NCBI GenBank assembly: GCA_023375785.1
Contig: SZWC01001544.1
Coordinates: 145,443 to 209,442 of the forward strand
DNA: 64,000 bases
Origin: Penium margaritaceum
Taxonomy: Eukaryota > Streptophyta > Zygnematophyceae > Desmidiales > Peniaceae
Direction: 5' to 3'
The position numbers and the translations under genes are program-made. Of this stretch, positions 10,351 through 20,840 are shown piece after piece (positions within the stretch are counted from its first letter, which is position 1; each line of letters opens with the position of its first letter). The notes beneath the pieces were generated by a model. That model saw only the letters and a program-made list of their open reading frames with translations, searched no databases and was not told where the DNA came from.

Positions 10351-12017
10351 AATCTCTCCCTTGCACCTCTGTCCATCTGTTGTTCACTGGGCTCCATCAA
10401 TGCCTTGTCGCTCACCCTTTGTCTGCCGCACTCCTCGTGCCAAAACCACAAATGCCTGCATAGTGCATGTCGCTCTCCAGCGGCTTGGTCATGCAGCCAG
10501 CAAGCATGCTCTTGGTTTCACAGTGCTGCAAGTCAACCACGTTCTTCATGACCAGGTCACGTGAGTAGTGGTAATGTATGTCGATGTGTTGTGTTTGCCG
10601 GGAGATAATCTCGTCTTCAGCCATTGATATGGCACTCATGTTTTCCACGTGTATGACCGTGGCTTCCTTCGGTGGCACTGTCATTTTGCCAAGCAAGCTG
10701 CTTAGCCACTGAGTCTCCTTGCACAACTCAGACAGAGCAATGTATTCTACCTCAGCTGTGGACACAGAAACATAATTTTGCTTCCTGCTGGTCCATGAGA
10801 CGGCAGCGCCATACAAGATGCATAGGTATCCAGAGGTGGATTTGCAGTCGTCAAGATTTCCTCCCAAGTCAACATCGGTCTAGCACTTCAAGCGGAGGGG
10901 TTCCGTGCCTTCTTGGCCTCCAAGGATGAGGCCCATGTGAAGCGTGTTCTGTAGGTAGCGCAAGATGCGCTTGACTGCCTGCCAATGTTGTGGCCCTGGA
11001 TTGGCCACAAACCTACTCACTTGTCCCACAGCATAGCAGATGTCGGGACGAGTCCCTACCATGGCGTACATGATGCTAACCACAGCGGACTGGTAGGGGA
11101 TGTCTTGCATCGCCCTTTGTTCTGTTTCATTACTTGGGGACATGGAGGCCTTTAGCTTCGTATCATTTGTCATTGGGGTGCCAACAGTTTTGCAGTCTTC
11201 CATGTGATATCGCTTCAGTGCCTCACCGATGTACTTGGTTTCGTTGAGTTCAATGGTGCCTGCTACTCAGTTGTGGTGGATGGCGATCCCGAGGTAGTAC
11301 TCAAGAGGACCCGTGTATTCCATCTTCAACCTTTGCTAAGGTCAGACATCAGCTCATCCAGCAGCTCGACCAAAGACAAGAAGGTGATCAGATCATCCAC
11401 ATATACTGCAACCACCATCAACCCTCTTCCATCATGGTGCGCGTACATGCTCGGGTCATTTTGGCATTGCGCAAAGGAGAGGCTGGTCATGAAGCCATCC
11501 ATCTCTTTGTACCACAGCCTTGGGGCCTCTTTTAGCCCGTAGAGCACTTTCACCAACTTGCACACCTTGCCCTTGACTCCTTCGGGCACCTCCATCAACA
11601 CCTATTTGTCGAGCTTCCTGTAAGGAAAGGTGTTATGACGTCCATCTAATGCATCTCTAGGTTCTTTACGGCTGCAATGGCAAGGAGAGAGCGGTTGGAG
11701 GCAAAGGTTACGATGGGCGCGAATGTCTTGTCGTACTCGGAGCCCGGGCATTGGGAAAACCTCTTAGCTACTACCCTCCCCTTGAACTTTTCAATTATGC
11801 CATATTGCTTCTTCTTCACTCAGAGGACCCACCTGGATCCCACCACGTGGGCCTTGTCAGGTCTATCCACTAGCACCCATGTGCCATTTTCATCTATGGA
11901 CACAAGCTTGCTGTCCACCGCCTCCTTCCACTTGGCCACATCCGGACCATTCATTGCCTCCGCCACTGTGGATGGCTTTCCTTGAGCCATCCAATTGTCC
12001 TCATAAGGCCAGTCCAA
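10351..12017 (-). pseudogene. Cop-2 copia reverse transcriptase and RNase H
   Basis: RNase H is at 10412-10867, with the GNLDDCKSTSGYL block, the TAEVEY acidic motif and the C-terminal TQHIDIHYHY block. The preceding segment 10880-11203 has the SIMYAMVGTRPDI and VGQVSRFVANP blocks of the RT-RNase H connection. RT 11326-11601 holds LYGLKEAPRLWY and an intact YVDD (VAVYVDDLI). RT N-terminal pieces are at 11820-12017 (DVAKWKEAVDSK, NGTWVLV). Frameshifts lie near 11205, 11330, 11605 and 11820, and several stops are present. It would have copied element RNA in the particle. It is inactive but much better preserved than Cop-1. Confidence 0.9.
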
Positions 12018-13798
12018 TTGTCCTCATATCGCAAAGGTGTTTTTCTATTGCAAACCGCGCTAGAGTGTGGGTGCGGCTCCCTGATCTGTTTCTGGTGCTG
12101 CCACAGGTGGTGGTGTGTCGTCGTCATCATCGGAAGAGTCGTCGGACTCCAAGTCTGACTTGGAAGCCCCGGATGCCTTGGTATCCGCATCCATGTCAGA
12201 TGTCGCGTTATCCTATGCACCTACTCTCCCTTTCCCACTACCTACTGACAAAGCAAGCCAGTTGTCGGGTGCTTGGTCTCCGGACTCAAGCAACACTATC
12301 CACTCTCTCACCTTGGGAGCGAGGATCGAGTCCAGTAGCTCTCCCTTTCCAAAGGTGCATTTGTCAGACTCGGTGTCGCGACTCCTCACAATCGTCCCTG
12401 CTGCCTATTCCCAAACGCAATAGGCTTTGTGTGATGTGTCATACCCAACCATGACGCACTTCTTGGAACGTGCGTCCAGCTTGCATCCACCCTCTCCCGA
12501 CTGGATCTTCACCCATGCAGTTGACCCGAACACCTTCACATGAGAGGCGTTGGGTTTCTTTCCCTACCATGCTTCATGTGGGATCTTCAGCTACTTGTCG
12601 TGCTTCTTTCTGCGCTTTCGCAAGGCGATTTTTGGTTTGAGGTTCAAGAGGTATCAAGCCGTTGTTGCAGCGTCAGCCCAAAAGCAAGGTGGGAGCTTGG
12701 CGACAAAGAGCATGCTTCACACCATGTCGATTAGGGTCTTGTTCATCCTCTCAGCCATGTCGTTGCTTTGAGGGTTACAAGGGGTGGTTTTCTTGTGGCA
12801 GATACCATGATGCTTGAGCCAAGGCTTGCATGCCTCGTACTCACCCCCGTTGTCACTTCCGAGCGTCTTCACCTTCTCGGACGTTTGCCACTCTACCATG
12901 GCGACGAACTCAAGGAGCTTCTCCTTGACCTCTCCCTTTATCTTGAGGGAGTACATCCACAATTTGCCGCTGTGGTCATCGATGAAGGTCAAGAAGTACT
13001 TACTTCCTTTGTTAGATGTCGTGCGAAAGGGTCCGCACACGTCATTGTAGATCAGGTCCAAAACATTCTCCGCTCGTTGACCTCCTCTCCCAAACGGCTT
13101 CCTCTTTACCTTTGCTTGGAGGCATAGATCACACAATCCACACCCTTCTCCATGCTTTATGGTGCACCCTTCCATTCTTCAGACCACCTCTTCTTCTTGC
13201 ATCTTTTGTAGCGTGCTATTGGCCACGTGGCCAAATCGTCGGTGCCACAACTCAGTGTCACTGTCCTTGGCTGATGTGGCGGCCGCTATGGTCGCCGGTG
13301 GTGCATCCTTTGGCTTTGGTACCACTGTCTTGGTGGCACATGCTAGTCCCTCATCTGACACCTTGGTGACTTTGGTTTGAAGCACGTAGAGGGCTTCGAG
13401 TCTCAGAATTTGAAACATGAGGTCGTCTTTGGTGTACAATATCTGGATGTCCTTTTCTTTAGGGCCACGGCTTCCTTGTTGGTGAACACCACAGTCATGT
13501 TGTTGTTGGTGATTTGTGAGAACGACAGCAGGTTCGGTGCAAAGGAGGGTATGTACACCACCTTTTGTAGATTGACCTCCTTCTCAGCACCGTTCATTTT
13601 GAACGTGATCAACTTGTACCCTTTGCCCATGGCTTGGATGACACTACCGTTTGCACACTTGATGCTCATGTCAGATGCGGCAATGGAGAAAAATCTACCC
13701 TTCTGTTTTGAGGAGTGGTGGTTGGTGCCTGAGTCAAGGGAAAACTCCCCGGGCCTACAAAGAGCTGCCCCCTTTATGAGTAACCCTTCAGCCATCAT
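12018..13798 (-). pseudogene. Cop-2 copia protease and integrase
   Basis: The protease is in 13403-13798, with catalytic LDSGT, and then SFAPNLLSFSQ. The integrase zinc-binding part is at 13179-13439 (LWHRRFGH, two His) and continues with CGLCDLC at about 13130 (two Cys). The catalytic core 12717-13175 has YNDVCGP, SDNGGEY and NDMAERMNKT, so the D, D and E residues are present. C-terminal integrase continues with stops to about 12480, and the linker to RT follows. One stop after LIDMV is TGA where Arg is usual, explained by CGA to TGA. Confidence 0.9.
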
Positions 13799-14460
13799 GT
13801 TGATGAGTTCCTTCTTCTCCTTCCCACCCTTATTCCCGCCTTCTTTCTCCGGACTGCTGCAGTCCCTAGTCTAGTGCTAAGCCTTGCCACAGTTGTGGTA
13901 GTTGCCGGGCTTATTGGAACTCTCCTAGCCACCATTGTCTTTCCCTCCACCGCCACCCCTTCCGTTGCTGCCTTCACCGGAGCAGGAGCTTGCACCTTGT
14001 CCACCAAAGCGGGAGGCATAGGCTGAAATGTTTGCCTCACTACCATCGCATGGACTCGTTGCGGACGTGTTCAGCGATAGCCTCATACGTCAAATCTGCT
14101 TCCTTCCAGCCGCCAAATACGATAATCAAGGACCCCCAGCTTCATGGCAGCGCCATGAGAAGGATTATGACACGCATGTTGGAGTTTCCATTCCATTTGC
14201 TGGACCTCTTGCAGTACGTTATCACAAAACCACAAAAATACGGGTATCAATTCTCCTTTTCTCACTCTCATCAACATCAACCTTTAGAAGATGAAGAGTT
14301 GGTTTACTAGGGCATTTGATTGATGCACCCATGAGAGTTTTGTGTAGGCCTCGGCGGCCGATGTGCATCCTGTGATGTGGGAGTGTTGAGTCTCGTTGAT
14401 GGAACCCACAAGTATGGCGAGAGCCATGTTGTTCGTTGTTTTCCATGTTGCAAGATCAGC
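13799..14460 (-). pseudogene. Cop-2 gag, C-terminal part, interrupted by Cop-3
   Basis: The minus strand continues from the Cop-3 insertion point with WKTTNNMALAIL, VGSINETQ and HITGCTSAAEAY, the capsid-like gag (UBN2-type) blocks of copia elements. A decayed zinc knuckle lies near 13880 (first Cys is Tyr, two stops inside, NCGKA and RDC retained). The N-terminal part lies at 20345-20515. If the insertion and one TCAGC copy are removed, the reading frame joins without a break. Gag would form the particle and bind RNA. Confidence 0.85.
14456..14460. repeat. Target-site duplication TCAGC (left)
   Basis: TCAGC immediately precedes the Cop-3 5' LTR and is repeated at 20340-20344 right after the 3' LTR. 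The length (5 bp) is standard for copia integrase. Confidence 0.95.
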
Positions 14461-15036
14461 TGATAACCCTCTGTATATATATATTCGTGCGTATGTGCCC
14501 TTGGGTGTGCAGTGCATGAGGACTCGGCGGTCGGTGGGGATCCACGTTGATAGCGGAGACACGCATTTGCCAAGCCCGCCATGTGGCGGCGTCGCCCTCT
14601 TGTCTCACGCACTCCGCTGGCCGTCGACCCTTGCCTGCCCCCCCTCTAGCAGACCTAGTTATGTCCTAGCAATTCATGTGGCATACTGTGTTCGATGTGT
14701 TGCGAGACCTAGATTAGACTCTAACTTGCATGTTTGTAGGTCTGATTTAGGTTTCCTAATATCTGACCTAGGATTTGACTTCGCAGGTGCTCTCGCACCT
14801 TTTCTGGGCGCATAGGGCGATTTCGCCCTCGCACCCTGTTGAGCGCCGGCGAGCCTCGCTCGCCGGCCGAAGGGTGAGACTCGATTAGCGAGTCTCACCC
14901 GTAACAAGGCTGTTCCTTGTTACTCCCATACTTGTACTAAAAACGTGTGTGGCACTAGGGTTTCTGGAGCTATCTTGCTCCACACTTAACCAAACGAAGT
15001 GCCGTTGGTCCCATTGGATTTGTAATTCGATTCTCA
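14461..15036 (+). mobile_element. Cop-3 5' LTR (576 bp)
   Basis: It starts TGATAACC and ends GATTCTCA, and is followed at 15037 by TGGTATCAGAGC, the primer site for initiator-Met tRNA. It matches 19764-20339 at 572 of 576 positions; the differences are at 14502, 14568, 14618 and 15021. A TATA-rich run (TGTATATATATATTC) lies 12 bases inside. Three perfect stem-loops stand back to back at 14845-14867, 14872-14900 and 14901-14923, with a smaller one at 14785-14800. Transcription would start in this LTR. Confidence 0.95.
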
Positions 15037-15512
15037 TGGTATCAGAGCACTCTTTCGGGCCTGAAAGGTGTGAGAACCGACCGTAGAAGCTGAATAAGGG
15101 GGCGACCGCCACTTGGACGCCAAGTCAGCTAGGGTCGGCGGGTCATAGGAGGTCGACGAAGGCTATCTAAGGCGTCGACCTGGGCCTAAGGGGGCGCGCG
15201 AGCCTTAGCAAGACCTCGCGCACGCTAGAGAAGCTTGGGACGGAGCGTCGCCGACGAAGGGAGGCTCCACGCGTCCCCAAGCACCTCCCAAGGAGCCCAA
15301 ACCGCAACTCCTCAGGTGGGCACAGGGTCTGGGGGGGCGGGATCACTCTTGCAGGGTCCCAGGACGTCCTCGGAGGCATTCCTATAGAGCTTCGGGCTCT
15401 CGGCAGAAAACTGGGCCCAAAGTGGGCCCGGCGAATTGCTGCCGAAATTTTCCTGGGCCTCCCTAGCACCATCCGAGGCTAGGCAGACGACAGGAACCAT
15501 CTCCTGAGCACC
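15037..15512 (+). promoter_or_regulatory. Cop-3 leader with primer-binding site
   Basis: TGGTATCAGAGC directly abuts the LTR and pairs with the 3' end of initiator-Met tRNA, priming minus-strand cDNA. The remaining 460 or so bases are GC-rich leader up to the gag ATG at 15513. No ORF of note is seen on the plus strand. Confidence 0.85.
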
Positions 15513-16605
15513 ATGAGTGAGGTGGCTGGAACAAATGGAGGTGCTGGCAGCACCGGCAACCCCGGAGGTAGCGGTGGTGGGGGCAACGCTCCTAACGTCA
15601 CCTTTACCGCTGCCGCCATGGCGCAGTTAGGACTGGGCCAGAAGGAACTCTCCCCGCCACAGCTAGGGACGAGGGACTATCTTGCATGGCGGGACATTTT
15701 CCTGTCCTGGGCGGCGGAACATGGATTGGAAGAACTGTACATTCGCCCGCCTCTAGACACAACAACGGACCTCATGCTGCTGCGAGCATTCAATGCCTTN
15801 ACGACCGCATGAGGCTTGGCGTCACCTGTCCACGCGTCAAGAAGAGCAGGGCATGACCCTTGTAGTGACGCTCAGAGATCGCCTCCGCAACCTCTACCCT
15901 AAACCAGGCGCGCCAGTTGCTGAGTTTTGGGATGAAGCCATGGATATTCGTCGTCGGCTGCTAGGTCTGGGTGCATCGTGCTCTATCCTTGAATGGCTGG
16001 ACGTGGTGCTGCTCCACCTCGGCGAGCAGTACAAGGAGTTTCGACGTGAACTCCTCCGTCGCCATCCAGTCGCTGAGATTGAGCTCATCGACCTCGCCTC
16101 TGTCTTTGAAGAGCTGCGCAACTACGAAGATATACTGAAGGGCGAGGCTCGTGATATGACAGCTGCACCACCAACAGCTTATACACACCAGGGCTCCTCC
16201 TCTGCTGCTGCTGCGGCTACCCAGACTTCATTCACCTCACTTGGTGGATCCTCCAGTGGGGGTCGTGGCTGGTCTGGTGGCAGTGGTCGTGGTCGTGGAC
16301 GCGGTCAGGGCAACCAGAGGTGCAGCTACTGCAACCAGACTGGGCACTTCTGGCGCAGGTATCCTTCCCTCCAGCGGCAGATGATGGAGAAACAACAGCA
16401 GCAGCAGATCCAGCAGCAGCAGCAGACACAGCAGCAACAGAGGCAGGCACAGCAGCAGCACAGACAGGTACAGCAGCAGTTTCAGCCAGTGCAGCAGTTC
16501 CCTGCGATGCAGTACTTTGGTGGACATGTAGTTCCCTACCATCCTACAGCAGCAGCCACCTTTGGACTGCCACTTCAGCATCAGCCTCAGCCACAGCTGC
16601 TGTAG
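15513..16605 (+). CDS. gag: Cop-3 gag (ends at in-frame TAG)
   Basis: The ATG at 15513 opens a Gly/Ser-rich start, followed by the copia capsid region (LAWRDIFLSW, then RPHEAWRHLSTRQ, and EEMR-like helical stretches to about codon 220). A Gly/Arg-rich RNA-binding stretch (16255-16320) leads to a zinc knuckle at 16321-16362, CX2CX4HX4 with Tyr in place of the last Cys. A long Gln-rich tract follows. The N at 15800 breaks the frame by one base, probably a sequence fault. The TAG at 16603-16605 is in frame with pol and sits in a Gln-rich context (next codon CAG), so it is either a CAG-to-TAG change or a readthrough stop. Product: particle protein that packages the RNA. Confidence 0.85.
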
Positions 16606-19600
16606 CAGATGATGCCACAGCCTGGGCCCTATGGGCTGCCCATGCACTACGTGCCACCGTTCGCTACGGCTCCGGTGCCAGTCCCAGGGTGGGCCCAGCG
16701 CGTGTTTGATGACGTGGCGACTCCGCACACTGCTGGCATGGAGGAGGTTCCGCCCACCATTCTTCCTCCAGAGACCACTGCAGCTTCCCACCCAGGTCCG
16801 CGCCTAGGGCACACGCACATCACTACATCACACATCTTACCCATGCACGAGTGGTTGTTTGATACAGCAGCATCACATCACATGTCACCTCATCGTCAGT
16901 TGTTTGTGTCTCTGTATGCCACTCATGATGTGGAAGGTGTGAGGACGGGCTCAGGGGAGGTGCTAAGGGTTGAGGGCATTGGGACTGTTGCATTACAAGC
17001 ACCGGGAGGGGTCATGTGGCTGACTGGGGTTTTGTATGTCCCTCGGCTGAAGGTGAATCTGTTGTCAGGGGGGCAGTTGGATCGCCAATTGGGCATGTCA
17101 ACGCTGACGCAAGCAGAAAAATGCATGCTGTTCGATGCACACGGTGCATTGCTGGCCGATGGACCTTTGCATGCCGACATGTTGTACCGCTTAACCCTGT
17201 TCCCTGCACTGCCCTCCAACCGTGCACAGACCCACATCATGACCAAAACAGACCCAACGCACACTGAGCTCATTCACAGAAGACTGGCTCACATCAACAC
17301 AGAACTGGTCACCGATCTATTGAAANNNNNNNNNNNNNNNNNNNNNNNNNNNNNNNNNNNNNNNNNNNNNNNNNNNNNNNNNNNNNNNNNNNNNNNNNNN
17401 NNNNNNNNNNNNNNNNNNNNNNNNNNNNNNNNNNNNNNNNNNNNNNNNNNNNNNNNNNNNNNNNNNNNNNNNAACACAGAACTGGTCACCGATCTATTGA
17501 AACACCAACCCGCACATGGACTGAGCCTAGACGACTGTCCCCACGGCCTCAAGGCATCTGCATGTCTGAACTGTCAGGAAGGAAAGGCACACCGACAGAG
17601 CTTCCCTGTGTCACAACATGTCAGCGAGGTACCCCTCGAGTTGGTGCACGCCGACTTAACTGGACCCATGCCAGTCTCCTCAATCCAGTACGCGTCATTG
17701 TACATTCTAACACTGACAGATGACTACAGTCGTTTTCGATGGGCTTTCCTGCTTAAAACCAAAGCGGATGCCCAACGGGCAATTATGGAGTGGATTCCTC
17801 TTGCTGAACGACAGACTGGGTGCTCTCTGCGCATCCTTCGTACAGACAGGGGGGGAGAATTTATGGGTCCACTCGAAACAGACCTGAAAGCCAGAGGCAT
17901 TGTGCATCAAACTACCGCACCGTATACACCTCAACAAAATGGGGTGGCCGAGCGATGGCACAGAACGTTAGGCGATGCTCTGCGTACCCTACTGGCAGAG
18001 TCAGGTCTGACCTTTGGTTTCTGGGAGGAGGCTGTCAAGTACATTACCTGGGTGTGGAACAGAATACCTCAAGGGCCTCTGCCCAGAACCATCACTCCCT
18101 GGGAGAGATGGTTCAAGCAAAAGGCAGATTTACGCCCTGCACGGGTGTGGGGCACTATGGCGTGTGTGTGGTTTGCTGACCCACAACGTAGCCATAAATT
18201 GAGCCCACGAGGTAGATGGTGTGTCTTTGTCGGAGTCTCTCATGCCTCGAAGGCATGGAGGTTTTGGGACCCCGTGCACCATACGTTTGTCGAGAGTCGC
18301 GATGCGTCCTTCCTAGAACACATGCCATACAAAGCGTTCAAGGGACTCAAGCATGCACCGGTGCTCACTGTTCCCGAACGGTACCCTGAGTACGTGAGTG
18401 TACCCATCTTTGTCCCCACCACACAACCTAAGGTTACACCAATCTCGAGGGAGCAGAAGGTCACAGGCCAGGTCACACCGGTCCCTGCAGACTTGCTTAC
18501 ACCGGCTGATCTTGCAAGCACCAGTGCAGATTCCTCAGGATCGCCACCTGGGCTGATACCAGTGCAAAACAGCCCTGTCCAGCCCGATCCAGTCCGTCGC
18601 TCACAGCGAAACGTGGCCAGAGTGAATTACAGACAGTTCTACCACACTGTTGGCCCCACACAGGCTGTGGCTATNAAGTACACGTCAGGTCGCATGCTGC
18701 TGGGGGTTGCGGCACACGAGGACTGGGAAATACACCAAATGGATGTCAAGAATGCTTTTCTGAACGGACCACTAGAAGAGGAGATTTATGTGGAGCAACC
18801 GCCAGGGTTTACTGACGGAACAGACAGAGTCTGGCTTCTGTTAAAGGCACTGTACGGACTGAAACAGGCGCCACGGTGCTGGAACAAGGAAATCAGTCGA
18901 ACACTAGAGCGTGGCGGATTTCTGCAAAGTCTGTCCGATCCATATCTGTTCATCCGCAGTGTTCGCGGCACCCCAGTTGCTCTTCTTGTATATGTGGATG
19001 ACCTACTGATTCTTTCAACCTCTCTCTCTCTCTTGTTCAAGACACAAAAGCACTGCTCACTGCACACTACCGCATGACTGACCTGGGAGAAGCACACAAT
19101 TTCCTAGGCATGACCATCACGCGCAACAGAGATGCACGCACCTTGTCATTGCACCAGGGACGGTTCATAGCACACTTAACAGACCGATTCTCTCATCTTG
19201 TGCAACATCTCCCCACACAGCATTCACCGATGAGCCCAGACGTCTACGGACACCTGCTTGACCCTCACACCACAGACTACGGACCTGACACAGACCCCAC
19301 ATTGTACAGGCAGATCACAGGCAGTCTTACCTACCTTTCCTCCACCACGCGACCAGATATTGCTTGTGCAGTGAACACGCTCGCCCAGTTCATCCAGCAA
19401 CCCCGCAGTGCGCATCAAAAGGCTTTGCTGAAACTGCTGCGTTATGTGCTTGACACTGCATCCATGGGTCTGGTCTTCTCCCCTGGCACTGGTCCCTTGC
19501 TCGATGGATATTGTGACAGTGACTATGCACGGGACAGAAATGCACGCAGTCGGGGGGGTTATGTCTTCCGGTTATGGGGCACTACTGTGTCATGGCGTAG

Positions 19601-19762
19601 TGCAAAGCAGTCATGTGTTGCACGCAGTGTGGCTGAAGCAGAGTACATGGCATTGGGAGAAGCTGCGTGTGAAGCAACTTGGCTGCAACGGCTTTTGGGG
19701 GAGCTGGGCATAATTGTGGGGGCCGTACCACTGTACAGTGACAGCTCTGCTGCACGTCGCAT
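16606..19762 (+). pseudogene. pol: Cop-3 pol: protease, integrase, RT, RNase H
   Basis: It continues the gag frame. The protease motif is DTAA at 16861-16872, where family members have D-S/T-G-A, so the Gly is lost. Integrase has HRRLAH and ACLNC (zinc), HADLTGP, RTDRGGEF and NGVAERW (D, D, E), all intact. The linker is Pro-rich. RT has HQMDVKNAFL, LYGLKQAPRCW and YVDD at 18991-19002. The frame breaks in the CT run at 19021-19034 and resumes with MTDLGEAHNFLGM at 19074. RNase H has the GYCDSDYA, AEAEYMAL and YSDSS acidic blocks, then stops at N 19763, short of the usual C-terminus. N 18675 hides the start of RT. Apart from these few faults the copy is nearly complete and young. Confidence 0.92.
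17326..17472. other. Assembly gap (147 N) in Cop-3 integrase
   Basis: The 30 bases before the gap (17296-17325) are repeated exactly at 17473-17502. Collapsing the repeat joins the integrase without loss, so the gap is probably an unmerged overlap and not missing sequence. Confidence 0.9.
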
Positions 19763-19763
19763 N

Positions 19764-20339
19764 TGATAACCCTCTGTATATATATATTCGTGCGTATGTG
19801 CCCTCGGGTGTGCAGTGCATGAGGACTCGGCGGTCGGTGGGGATCCACGTTGATAGCGGAGACACGCATTCGCCAAGCCCGCCATGTGGCGGCGTCGCCC
19901 TCTTGTCTCACGCACTCCGCCGGCCGTCGACCCTTGCCTGCCCCCCCTCTAGCAGACCTAGTTATGTCCTAGCAATTCATGTGGCATACTGTGTTCGATG
20001 TGTTGCGAGACCTAGATTAGACTCTAACTTGCATGTTTGTAGGTCTGATTTAGGTTTCCTAATATCTGACCTAGGATTTGACTTCGCAGGTGCTCTCGCA
20101 CCTTTTCTGGGCGCATAGGGCGATTTCGCCCTCGCACCCTGTTGAGCGCCGGCGAGCCTCGCTCGCCGGCCGAAGGGTGAGACTCGATTAGCGAGTCTCA
20201 CCCGTAACAAGGCTGTTCCTTGTTACTCCCATACTTGTACTAAAAACGTGTGTGGCACTAGGGTTTCTGGAGCTATCTTGCTCCACACTTAACCAAACGA
20301 AGTGCCGTTGGTCCCATTGGATTCGTAATTCGATTCTCA
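19764..20339 (+). mobile_element. Cop-3 3' LTR (576 bp)
   Basis: It has the same ends as the 5' LTR (TGATAACC...GATTCTCA). At the four sites where they differ this copy has CG and the 5' copy TG. It is preceded by a single N at 19763, which replaces the RNase H tail and the polypurine tract, and followed by TCAGC. It would provide the polyadenylation site. Confidence 0.95.
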
Positions 20340-20344
20340 TCAGC
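20340..20344. repeat. Target-site duplication TCAGC (right)
   Basis: Second copy of the 5-bp sequence at 14456-14460; it bounds the Cop-3 insertion. Confidence 0.95.
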
Positions 20345-20515
20345 CACATGCATAGCCACTGTTGCATTAGCGGGTACTGTCTTGGTCCCTTTTAGGATGT
20401 CGAGGTAGCCACGCACGTTCATGATATTCTCAAACTGCCATTTCCACAAGGGAAAACCCGTCCTCGTGAATTTGGACATACCCGTCTCAAGGCGGACTTG
20501 AGTCGGATCCACCAT
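20345..20515 (-). pseudogene. Cop-2 gag, N-terminal part
   Basis: The minus strand reads from an ATG at 20515: MVDPTQVRL, then FPLWKWQFENIMN and GYLDILKGT. This is the usual copia gag start (short lead, then W..F...M...G.....L.G). It runs in frame to the Cop-3 insertion point, where the rest of gag continues at 14455. The start is supported by its position and the fit to gag. Beyond it lies the leader, but no primer site or 5' LTR was found. Confidence 0.85.
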
Positions 20516-20840
20516 TTTTGGTGGTTGCTCATCTTCTCTGCTTCACTGCTACTCTACTTTGTTGAGGCCAATGAGGCTAATGAGGCTGATGAGGTGGCTG
20601 ACTACGACCGTTGTCAAAGGTGCAGTTGGTTTCGTTGCATACCCCTCTTACTGATGATCGCCTAAGGCGATGGTGCCGTCGTTAGAACACGGACTCACAG
20701 TCGTACCACCTTCTAAAGGGGTAGAGCTTTATCCCATTGGGGCTCAAGGGTCTTGTCCAACATGGACAAAGCTGTTCCTTGTCCACTAGTCCGCCACATG
20801 CGCGCATTCTACCTGAAGAAGCCGATGGAGCCGATGGAGC
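20516..20840. other. Unassigned: Cop-2 leader and Cop-4 break region
   Basis: It contains short repeats of a GAGGCYRATGAGGC-like unit at about 20560-20600, a palindrome ATCGCC-TAA-GGCGAT near 20660, and an inverted repeat GGACAA...TTGTCC near 20765-20785 that recalls the last stem-loop of the Cop-3 LTR. No LTR edge or protein is clear. The left part is probably the 5' leader of Cop-2. Confidence 0.4.

Noticed and set aside
20516-20840. 5' LTR of Cop-2
   Set aside because: No stretch here matches the family A LTR at 9749-10350 and no initiator-Met primer site is visible on the minus strand.
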